Below are positions 50,601-59,923 of a stretch of 64,000 nucleotides of DNA, one piece after another. This DNA comes from Zerene cesonia (lineage: Eukaryota; Arthropoda; Insecta; Lepidoptera; Pieridae), in the NCBI RefSeq assembly GCF_012273895.1, contig NC_052119.1:5093990-5157989 (forward strand), written 5' to 3'. Within the stretch, counting starts at the first letter, position 1. The number at the start of each line of letters is the position of its first letter. The translations under genes were made by a program, and so were the position numbers. The notes under the pieces are model-generated. The model was not told the origin of the DNA and made no database searches. It saw only the letters and a list, made by a program, of their open reading frames with translations.

Positions 50601-53600
50601 ACGGCCATTTGACGTTCACTTCTAAAAATAAAATAAGAATACGTGAAATTATGTTCATATTTCATGAAATTTATGCACATATGTATAAAGTTAATGCAGT
50701 GAAGGTTTTACTAGAATGAAAAGAGAATAGAATAATGGTAATTTATCGTATAGATAACTGTATTGTAATTAGATTTAGAGTAACACAAACTGACATACAA
50801 TTAAAGTGTGATCATCTATAATGACCTTAAATCGTAATAATAATCGTAATAATTTGTAGCATTCATTAAAACTGCCTTTTTTATAGTGGGAAATATTACC
50901 TTAATACCCACGGCCTCCGGGAAAGGAGTTGTGTACAAGCTCTAATCTATTTAATCATTCATTTCTTAAAACAAACTATGTATCTTCAAAAGTATTTCCA
51001 AATCTATAATATTCGTACTTAAAAAACTGTTTAATTATTCTTAGTACAAACCAAAATTAGCACAACATTGCTTTTTTAGAATGTTATCTTCTCTTATATC
51101 CAAATCAAAAATAAGGAAATATTGTGTACCGTGTATGAACCAGATCAAATTTTGTACAATTGAGATATTGGAACAAAAGCATTATATACGTGACTTTTTT
51201 AATAATACCAAACCAAACCAACATAACCAGCCAGCGTTTAGGCCGAATGATTATGAGCAAATACTGCTATTGAGAATCTATAGTTTAATTAACTAGGGAG
51301 AAAACGTGTCATTATATGATTAATCTAAGATTATAACACCATTTATTTTCAACCTTATTCCTATCTATCAATATTTTTAACTACTTTTATGGGCCTAGTG
51401 AATATCTTTCTTCTTATAATAATCATTTACCGTTAGGTTTTCAGAAAACAAATACATTTTAACCAATTTTGAGTAGACCAGAATGCAATCATTTCAGCCG
51501 CATTATTTTCTTCGGAATACATAGTTCTCGACTTTTTGAAGTAAATGATTCTACGACGTCATAAAATGCTTATACGACAGCACTGCTCTTCTTTCATTCC
51601 ACAGAAGCTGTAAACAACTCGTCTGTTTTATGTTCGCATTGCGTGTTATTACAAATTTATTAGTTTTTATGTTATATTCTTTTAGACATGCATAATGTAT
51701 GTTGTTGATTTCACAAGCTGATGCGATTGTATTATCGTCCGATCCAATTAGACCGAATAATGGAAGTGAAACTCATTTACATAATAAACATTACCAAATA
51801 AGTCTTGTACACACACTTTGCAAAAAATAACTGTACAATGTCTATAAATTCTTGAAATTGGTGCGGTGGTGCTGACGTGAAGACATAATATATGTTATAA
51901 TTTTTTTTTTTGGTAAACCTCATACTCAATTCTAGATTTGTTGATTTCTCACATTTAAATTGGGCATGCTCTCTTTAACATTGTTTTTTTTTTTCATATT
52001 GTTAACAATTATCATAAGCGCTGCATTCTAAACGTCATAGATTTGAAAATTAAAAAATCAAACAAAAGCTTTAAGATACGTTCTAGTTACAAAAAATACC
52101 ATTTGAACTTATAAATGCTCTTTCACGATAAAACGGATTTATTTTAACCACACATCTGGTCTGCTATACAATACTGCGTTGTGGGTTTAATACTCTTAAA
52201 AGGTGAGCCGAGAGTTTTAATTGTGTCAGAACATGCTTTGGTAAATTTATTTACGTAAAAAGCCTACATGTTCAATCGCAATACCTTTAATATGTTCGTT
52301 TGACGTGATTCAAGCAATATAAGCGGAAATATTAAAGTAGGAAAGATTCAAAACGTTTTGAACGAAACCCGTTCGAATATTTCTTTGACGAACTTGGGTA
52401 AACATGTTGTGTGAACTTCTATTTAATATCGAAACATATTGTGAGATTTAGGAACAGGAATAATAATAATGATTATAATCAGATAAAGGGAATCTGAATA
52501 AGTCTATCATAAGTACTTAAAAATACGTCTAAGAATTAATTTCTGTTTCTAAAAGTTAGACGAATAAAAGAGGTGTTGAAATTCGCAAACCAACTTATTC
52601 AATGCTTTAAAATTACAATCTAAGAAACCTTAAGCTTTGATTAGGCATTGTTCTAACTTTGAACGGTATTTTTAACTTTTCCTTTTAATAAACTAGCTTT
52701 TTAGAATACTTCTGTAGTTACGTAATTTTTTTAACTTTTAGGGATGAATTTCATATTCACAAGATCTGCAAAATATAATTCCCTAAGGCACGGATATCAG
52801 TTTATAATTCCTTAGAAAATAAACGAACTACAAAATCTGTATCTTAAAATATAAGTCGGTTAGCATAAATAACTATCTGTTGAATCCCTTTTATATAATG
52901 TTTTTCCACTAGAGCTTATTCTGATGGATTGAATATCAGAAACTGGTTAAGTTTTAGTAGTATGATTACTTATGGCCTTTTCATGATCAATTGCAGCGGT
53001 GGTCTACCTTTTCGCATAATCTGCTACACTTATATGGCCTTAGATCAATTAATTAGATATGTAAAACTCCTATCCTTCTATATCAAATTTGTAGACGATC
53101 TTTTGAGGATACGACTTCGACTTTCGAATGACATTAAATTACGGAAAACTAGCGGTGCGCCCCGATTTCGCCCTACATAGTGCTATAAGCTCGTATGGCT
53201 ATAGAACTAGGGATCCCTGAGCACAGCCAACGGTGAAAGAATGTTTGCAATTGGTTCAGTAATTCCTGAGACTAACGTTTACCAAGTTAAGAAATAACTG
53301 TTCTATAAAAAATCTGATGTAAGAGTCAGGCAAAATGAAATGAACCATCATTGAAAGGCCAAAGCGATTCCTTAGTAGATCGTACTTTTGGGAGTATATT
53401 TGAAACGAAACTAATACATAAAGGTAAACCTTCCACTAGTCGAATATGATTTAATCTGTACGTAAATCATTCGCACCTTTCTCTAAGAGCAAGTGGGTAT
53501 TTGCTCCGATAACTCCAGGGGAGTATGTTTACTTCAATAGAAGCAAATGAACTGGATGAATCATTACTCAAATGAATACTAGTATTTAGCAAATATTTAT

Positions 53601-54600
53601 TTGTGGTAAACTTTGTGTAAGTGTTAACGTGATATAACAACAAGATGCGAATACAGCTACATACTGCGTCATGTTAAGATTTTTCATTGTTTCATTTTTT
53701 ATAGCTCTTCGCGCGTGACTTCGCCCTCGAAGTCAAGGGAATCTCCCAAAGGAATGAGATATTTCACCCCAGTAAAAAGTTGCTTATATCAATCACTCTC
53801 TAGCGTCCTAACTATCTTCAAGCACAAAAATTATACCATAAAATCGCCCCATTGCGACTTCAATGAAGGACAAATAAACAAAGGAACACTTTAAGAAACA
53901 CAATTTGGCACATAAACAAACACAAGTTGTTAAAATAGCCAAATATCGTATTTTGTGCAGGGTTTATGACAACTAGTGCTTGGATGGTTTGAGTAGTTCT
54001 CAAAGATTTATCTTTCTATCTATGTATCTAAAGATTTAGTTAGTTATATACGCAGTTGATTTGTACAAAAATTGTAACATGCTTCTTCTGTAATTTGAAG
54101 TTTAAATGTGCAAAAAAGCTGAAATTTTTAATGCCCTATTATACACACATATAGGTAAAGTAATTGTGTAGCTAAATAAATATAAAATCTACTTATTTTA
54201 TTAGTACGCAAAAAGCAATATTTGAGAGCAAGCTTACAAAATTAATATTTCTATCCACGAAGTATATGAAGTATCAGGGAATAAATGTGAAATTAGGTTT
54301 GTTTTTGCGTCGAATAAATTAAAGTGATCGGAAATTTGTAGAGCATTTTAATATTATATTCCTTTGAAAAATTCCGGGCCTTATAAAATATGATAACAAT
54401 TTTCAAGATATAATTAACTACTTTCTTATGTAATATATTAAAAATTACATGTGAAATTAAATTGTTAATTTCAAACTAATTGTTATTCCTGATGTATATG
54501 ATTCCTGTATTAATTAGCCCGTGTTAAAGGGACCTTTCCAAAGGAACAGGACCATGTTTCATTGCTGTAAAAAGTAGCCTATATACGGTAAGGCGTCTTT
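47681..54600. other. Non-coding stretch with repeat fragments
   Basis: Around 49165-49500 there is a repeat-like block beginning gggttctgtgcccataaggg and ending with an S2 tail scrap (gcaagctggcccaattcttg). Reverse Helitron-like termini occur at 53148-53290 (ACTAGcggtgcgccccgat) and near 53700-53880. No gene is supportable. Confidence 0.5.
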
Positions 54601-54633
54601 CTTTGTGTCATGATCTTTGTCTTGGACTGACCC

Positions 54634-54672
54634 AATACGTGCCGAAGCGTGCACGACTACCACGCTCATCAT
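54634..54672 (+). repeat. S2 repeat tail scrap
   Basis: cgtgccgaagcgtgcacgac followed by taccac is the distal S2 end, lying about 160 bp downstream of the delta polyadenylation signal. Confidence 0.45.
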
Positions 54673-54834
54673 TTACCACCACATAATGCATACCTAGATT
54701 AAGTTTCAATTTGAAATTTGTCCAGAGCAATGCAAAAGCAAGAATAAATTAAATATAAACAAAACCGTATTATAAAAGTTTTATTAGTGTCGATTATTAT
54801 TATCATATCACTGTCACATCACTTATGTTTTGTA

Positions 54835-54840
54835 TTTATT
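54835..54840 (-). promoter_or_regulatory. Polyadenylation signal of delta
   Basis: AATAAA on the minus strand lies 77 nt beyond the delta stop codon, a normal 3' UTR distance. Confidence 0.65.
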
Positions 54841-54916
54841 GCTAAAATTGCTTTCATGTATTTACAAGTGATAATATTTCTAATTAAATGCTAAATTAGG
54901 AATCCATCGAGATCAC

Positions 54917-57091
54917 TTATTGCGGGCTGTCTTCAACAACAACCTTCTGGTTATACCTTCTGCGGCCGTGCGGAACTCGCCTTACCCTGGATTGCACGCC
55001 CTCTTCATGCACTACCTAAAAATATAAGGAAACTTTAAATTATCTTGTACTATCAAAAATATTATAAGTATTAAGTCAATCTTTCAATAGACGTTAAAGT
55101 TAACCTCAAATTATACTAGTGCGTAGTATACCAGTTACTTTTGAAATAATGTTTCAAGCTATATTATTAGATACCACTTTGAGCCCTAAAACAACACAGT
55201 TGAAACGGAAGACCTACACACTTCAGTATTTCAGCATAATAGCATCACTAGTATCGGTCCTGTAGTCACTCAGGGATAGCATACATATACGTATAACATC
55301 ATTACTGTGAAAGAATTTTTAAAAACGGTGTCGAAAGTGTTAAAACTAATAGACTAACAAACTATTCAGCATCATATTATTATGTACTAGCTTTTCCCCG
55401 CAGTTTCAGCCGCGTAAGTCTGTATCCCGGAGGAATATTGAGATATGCTTAAATGTGTTATTCCAATTGTACAGCTCGTACGAAATTTTATTGCAATCGG
55501 TGCAGTAGTTCATAATTATAATATAAAAAAACTTTCGCGTTTATAATATAAGTTGGAATGTATAGATACATGAATAAATTGCAGTATTGCAGTATTGAAC
55601 CTAATCAGATTACATGAAGCGATAGATGTTATTTACAAAAGCAGAAAACATAATTTTCGATGTCCTAACAACTGCTTCCAAAGAATATTATTACTATATG
55701 AACCCGATATGCATTTACCGGTACCAATCTAACAATATTATTATAGATTTATTTAAGAGTAATTCATCTTTCAATATTTTGGAATTTTATTTTAATACTA
55801 GCTTTTCTTCCGTTCTGGTATAATATTATATATCATCATCATCATCATCGGCCCATATATGTTCCTACTGCTGGCACAAAGGCCTCCTATGAGGGTTCCG
55901 GCCATAATCCACCACGCTGGCCAAGTGCGGGTTGGCAGATGATATTATATATACTGCGTTGATTTCCGAAAAGAGACAGTGAGATATTATTTACGACATG
56001 ATGTGTATCACGTTAACATTTCAGTGTGATTGACGGACAAACATCCAAACAAACAAACTTTCACATTTATAATATTAGTGTAATGATGATAAGAATTGAC
56101 ATTGCTATAAAAATGAAGGAGATTACGCCGAAGTCATACTTTTATTTGCTTACCTGTACATTTTTCCTGGCCACGTTGTTTTCCAAGAATTTATTCACAG
56201 CTCCGAGGGCACTAATAGGAATCTAAACAGACGTAACTTTTAATAAAACGAAAAGAGTATTTTCCATAAACAAAATTTTTGGCATTCATTGGTTTATTAA
56301 CTTTTGGGAGACTTACCGTTTATGCGATTCTTCACGTTAGGTTAATGTGAAATAAAGTCGAGATTAGAGCAAGCAATGTATCCCAACACCGATGCATTAC
56401 TATATAACAAATAAAAGTGTTAGATATTTCATATAATTACATATGAAACTTTGAAAATTAAGATAGGATTATATGCTATGAAATATACAAAGGTTTTTGG
56501 TCCTTTAACTCTTTTAAAGCAGTGTTAAATTGTTTATGTTTGTATGTGCAAGTTAATATAGATCTATAGTACAAAAACCCATGGCTCGATTCTGCAGTTC
56601 TCACAATTTTTTATACAATTAATTTTAAATGAATGTTAAGGAAGTATGCAATGCGATTGTTTTTCGTTTAAAAGCTTTGCCGCAAGTATCTGAAATTTAA
56701 TATTTGTATGATTAATTTGCATGTATAAATTGCAAATTTTTCTTAAATTTTTACGCCACTACAAAGTAAATGATCGACGCAATAGAAAATTTATATTATG
56801 TAATTTATATTAGACAATTAATTATACATAAATTTATAACAGAGATTTGCTGCCAATTTTTAAAGACATCCTAATGTTAAATCATTGCATACGCCCTCGA
56901 CATCCATTTATTATTCCATAAAAAATGGATGCTTGCAAAATAGAGCAGTGGGGTCTTGGGCTATCCACACTTTATTGTGAATGAACTTACGGAGAAAATG
57001 TCATCGATAAATGATGATGCGGCCGGTGTGTCTACCGTAATATGAGCTGATGAAGATGAAGATAACGATGAATCATGTTTCGGCTCAGATT
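54917..57091 (-). CDS. Gene delta: uncharacterised protein, IPI-motif family (5' end missing)
   Basis: Three exons join in frame. The first, 57091-56991, has acceptor ctctacag (phase 1) and donor gtaagt (phase 0). The second, 56222-56154, runs from acceptor gtttag to donor gtaagc and encodes IPISALGAVNKFLENN then VARKNVQ. The third, 55015-54917, encodes VVHEEGVQSRVRRVPHGRRR and ends SPQ-TAA. The first exon is serine-rich (SLSSSSSAH) and ends SFIDDIFS. The joint IFS|IPIS matches gamma's IFD|IPIS at the same intron position and phase. The C-terminus is strongly basic. The two introns (768 and 1138 nt) are long; the second holds a SINE and two Helitron-like pieces. No convincing start exon was found upstream: the only ATG before a GT (57174-57172) does not fit the phase. 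Delta may be partial, a decaying copy, or a 3' portion joined to exons of alpha, whose phase-1 donor is compatible. Function unknown. Confidence 0.62.
55386..55555 (-). mobile_element. Helitron-like H1 element in delta intron 2
   Basis: ACTAG (55386-55390) is followed by a diverged ccccgcagtttcagccgcg block, gtatcccggaggaatattg and ttgcaatcggtgcagtagtt. It has lost the ttttgcgtgaaagagcaac segment. Confidence 0.6.
55834..55941 (-). mobile_element. 5'-truncated SINE in delta intron 2
   Basis: A perfect 11-bp duplication ATATTATATAT (55823-55833 and 55942-55952) brackets it. It keeps only the 3' third: (TCATCA)n, ggcccatatatgttcc, then gcctcctatgagggttccgg and cacgctggccaagtgcgggt. The truncation at insertion, with target duplication intact, is normal for LINE-mobilised SINEs. 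Confidence 0.88.
56019..56087 (-). mobile_element. Helitron-like H2 fragment in delta intron 2
   Basis: tgattgacggacaaacatcc, aaacaaacaaactttcacat and ttataatattagtg form the reverse complement of the H2 5' end, truncated on its 3' side. Confidence 0.6.
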
Positions 57092-57241
57092 CTGTAGAGG
57101 ATTAAAGAATATTAGTAGGAAGAAGGACTAACACGACCGCGCTCTTTGCGGTGTTAAAGTTAGAGAACTACCATGCACAATGAGATGCTCCGATAAAAAA
57201 CTATTTTATGTTTGAACTAATTAGTATTTAATCCGACGTTT

Positions 57242-57249
57242 TTTATACA
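57242..57249 (-). promoter_or_regulatory. TATA-like box upstream of delta
   Basis: TATAAAAA on the minus strand lies about 150 nt before the first recognised delta exon and 75 nt before the ATG at 57174. The same spacing (77 nt) separates the gamma box from its ATG. In AT-rich DNA this word occurs by chance, so support is modest. Confidence 0.3.
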
Positions 57250-57854
57250 GCTTAGCCACAAATGTATCTCACAGAGTTCTAATTAACACTTTATGCTATA
57301 AAAATCTAAATAGTTTTTAATTTTATATGTGGAAATTTTTAATAAAAGCCTTAAGGGTAGTGTAATATGAAATCCTAATAAACTAGAAAATAATGAACGG
57401 AAAAAATAAAACTGTATGACTAGTAAGATGGAAAAGATGGATTTCTTTGGGACGGTAATTGAAATTAAATTCATGTAAGTAGCAGGTAGTTAAATTTAAA
57501 CTTTTAATAACATTTGAATTTTACATTTCGGCTAAATTGTTTGATGGGTATTTCAAACTATAATCAATTCATAATTTAATCGAAATTTTTACTGAAACCG
57601 TGAAATTCTTACGATAATAGTGTATGTGTTATAAGTTGAAAATGTCAAGTAAAATATCAATAATAAATTAAGATTAGATCATATAGATACACAACAACTA
57701 TAATAAATATAATAAAATCATTAAAAAGTTTCCCACTTTCGCATATGCGAAATTATATAATTGAATTAACACTAATTACATTTGAGTCTTACAGTTACAT
57801 TCAGTCACCACTTAAACTAATTCTAACAGTCATAAAAATGCACGTAATTCATTA

Positions 57855-57860
57855 TTTATT
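57855..57860 (-). promoter_or_regulatory. Polyadenylation signal of gamma
   Basis: AATAAA lies 22 nt after the gamma TAA. The short distance implies a very short 3' UTR, in keeping with the compact gene. Confidence 0.6.
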
Positions 57861-57881
57861 CTTAGAATTAACTCAGTTACG

Positions 57882-58961
57882 TTAATAATAAACACCTGTG
57901 TGTACAGATTTTTGAACTGATATATTTGTGCGTGACGCTGTATTTCCGAGGAAATTCCCGACTGCTTTCAAAGTAGAAATTGGAATCTGTAAACAAGAAA
58001 GAATATGTAATATCAAAATCCTTCGTATAAAGGTCAATTTACATATAGTCGAGGAACGTGATCCCATGAGCAATGAAGACATATTACAGAGACCGTTTAA
58101 CTTATTACTATTCGTTTGAAGTAAGTTATTTTGATCCATCCAAGAGGGAGTCAACCTCGACTTCCTGGTGAATGAAGCACGAATAATATGAATTGTGAAC
58201 TATTTTAACATAAGCGAAAAATATGTAATGTTGTTTGGTACATCGTTAATAAGTTCATTTCTTTAAATCCATATGTAAAATAATTTTGCCAATTAAATGA
58301 TCAAAGGGTCCAAATGATTTCTATTTATTAATGATCTATGTGTGACATAATTTTTAAAAAAGGATTCAAATATATAGGTAAAAAATAAGTATGGTTAAAA
58401 TTCTATTATTTAAATGAGTCCAAATAAAAGAAACAAGACATTTAAAACCTTACAACTTACATCAAAAATGTCACGGAAGAAAGTGGGATTTTTTTGCACG
58501 GTGACCTCTTTAGTGAATACTTTTCTTACTCCTCCATTGAGATTTGCATCTACATTAGCTCCGGCGTTAGCTTCAACACCAACATCTACCCTTCTTTCTG
58601 CTTCTTGTTCAGTATTAACTGCACCAGGAACAGGTCCTACAATATCCCCTTGACCACCAATATATCCCCCGAGGAAAGCAGTTTTACGAAAATGAGCTCT
58701 TCTTGGCTTGTAATGTGCATGCACGATATGTTTTTCAAAACCGTGAGGTTGCGAATCTATGTACACCTGTTAGAAATTAAATGTTTGAATATTATAATAT
58801 TCATCAAATAAAATATCTTACATTTTGATGATGATTTACACCGTAGTGTATCAAAGAGAAACGTATAGCTAGCTAAAATAAGATAAAATAATTAAGCATT
58901 TAATAACTATGAACATAAAATGAACACGAAAAAAGTTTATTATATTTACATCGTATTTCAT
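57882..58961 (-). CDS. Gene gamma: uncharacterised protein, IPI-motif family
   Basis: Four coding exons, all joined in phase 0, give 157 residues: 58961-58950 (MKYD), 58872-58822 (LAIRFSLIHYGVNHHQN), 58766-58461 and 57986-57882 (stop TAA). Introns are 77, 55 and 474 nt with donors gtaaat, gtaaga, gtaagt and acceptors ttttag, taacag, tttacag. Residues 37-49 are His/Arg/Lys-rich (HAHYKPRRAHFRK). Residues 54-100 are Gly/Ala/Asn-rich with acidic and basic pairs (EQEAERRVDVGVEANAGAN). A KEVTVQKNPTFFRDIFD block leads into IPISTLKAVGNFLGN. The N-terminus is only weakly hydrophobic, so a signal peptide is not secure and the two first exons are the least certain part. A TATA-like box lies 77 nt before the ATG and AATAAA follows the stop. 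Beta and delta share the C-terminal motif. Function unknown. Confidence 0.7.
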
Positions 58962-59030
58962 TGGACATAAATTAAGTGTAATTCATTATTAGTATTTGAT
59001 ATTAGCTGGGAAGAAAAAAGAAGTAAAGAA

Positions 59031-59038
59031 TTTTTATA
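59031..59038 (-). promoter_or_regulatory. TATA-like box upstream of gamma
   Basis: TATAAAAA on the minus strand lies 77 nt before the proposed gamma ATG and about 130 nt after the beta stop codon. A transcription start about 30 nt downstream would give a 5' UTR of about 45 nt. A pyrimidine tract ttcttttttcttcccag follows, so an untranslated first exon ending upstream is the alternative. Confidence 0.42.
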
Positions 59039-59165
59039 CAGAAAATAATTTAACATTTATATTATGAACAATATGACGACGAGGTTAATTAAAGTTTACT
59101 GGTTAGAGAAATAATCATTATTAGTTCAACAAACACGTAGTGGTAGATGAATTCTAAGTGCTGAA

Positions 59166-59638
59166 TCACTGTTTAAGACAAACCTTCGAGAAATCATGGG
59201 CTGGAGGTAATCCTATTGGGAAACTAAAAATATTTGTAAAATAATCCTGGAATGAATTAAATCGATTTTCAGCATTTATTCGGTAGTGCGGGGTCCATGT
59301 TTTACTCACTTCTTTGACTATTTGAGGAGATGGAACATCATCTCTAACTATTGTCTTAGTAATTTCAATTTTAGATGTTTCTTCTGGTTGTACTTCGTTT
59401 ACAGATTCGACATTAACCTCTGTGTTAATACCACTTTTCAGAGGTACAACTTCTACTTTATTTACACCACTGTATCCTGCCGATCCTTTATCTCCGGTTT
59501 GACCTTCCTGAAATTTTTTAAAATACATTGTAATTTTTTTAAAGTAACTTTTCTTGTTACGTGCACAACAAAAACAATTGATGGGAAAAGCAAAATTGGC
59601 CCATTACAACATCTGCCAAAGCTTGATGATAAAATCAT
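59166..59638 (-). CDS. Gene beta: uncharacterised protein, IPI-motif family
   Basis: The large exon 59507-59166 (acceptor aaatttcag, stop TGA) is well supported. It encodes EGQTGDKGSAGYSGVNKVEV, a hydrophilic Glu/Thr/Val-rich middle, then KEVSKTWTPHYR, SFQDYFTNIFSFPIGLPPAH and CLKQ. KEV...P..R and D-Y-F-x-N-I-F-S-F-P-I align with KEV...P..FR and F-R-D-I-F-D-I-P-I of gamma, but beta has no intron in that motif. A possible first exon, 59638-59561, encodes MILSSSFGRCCNGPILLFPS then IVFVVH, a plausible hydrophobic leader. It joins in phase 0 across a 53-nt intron (donor gtaaca), giving 139 residues. That exon is tentative because such an intron is near the lower size limit. Alternatively the large exon is an alternative 3' end of alpha. 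No AATAAA follows the stop; only variants such as AATATA do. Function unknown. Confidence 0.6.
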
Positions 59639-59700
59639 AATATTTTATATGGTGTTGCTTGGTTGCTTGGTAATGTGACGATTTCATTCCTTTGTGCATG

Positions 59701-59709
59701 TATATAAAA
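59701..59709 (-). promoter_or_regulatory. TATA-like box upstream of beta
   Basis: TTTTATATA on the minus strand lies about 65 nt before the proposed beta ATG and 134 nt beyond the alpha polyadenylation signal. A second TATAAAA-like word (59642-59648) is nearer the ATG and makes the assignment ambiguous. Confidence 0.3.
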
Positions 59710-59842
59710 CAGTTCATTCACATTCATTAATACTCATGCTAATATGCAAGTTTTACCTTTACTCGTTTCGTACACTAATCGTTTGCTTCTATTCTGATAA
59801 CTAAACTAAATATTAGTAAATGAAAATTCAGTCTAATAACAA

Positions 59843-59848
59843 TTTATT
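59843..59848 (-). promoter_or_regulatory. Polyadenylation signal of alpha
   Basis: AATAAA lies 76 nt past the alpha stop codon on the minus strand. Its presence argues that alpha ends here and does not run on into the downstream exons. Confidence 0.65.
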
Positions 59849-59923
59849 GTACGATTAAAATAACATATAATTGAGTACTGTTAAAACAATTGTAAAAACA
59901 AAGATACAATAAAAACAAAGAGT

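Noticed and set aside
55834..55870. Tandem TCA/TGA trinucleotide runs considered as a CRISPR-like or minisatellite array
   Set aside because: They are the SINE 3' tail, shown by flanking target duplications and the adjoining SINE body.
58414..58811. Plus-strand frames at 58414-58653 and 58494-58811
   Set aside because: They are antisense shadows of the large gamma exon, which has proper splice sites and a paralogous motif.
59286..59678. 130-codon plus-strand frame
   Set aside because: It is the antisense shadow of the large beta exon.
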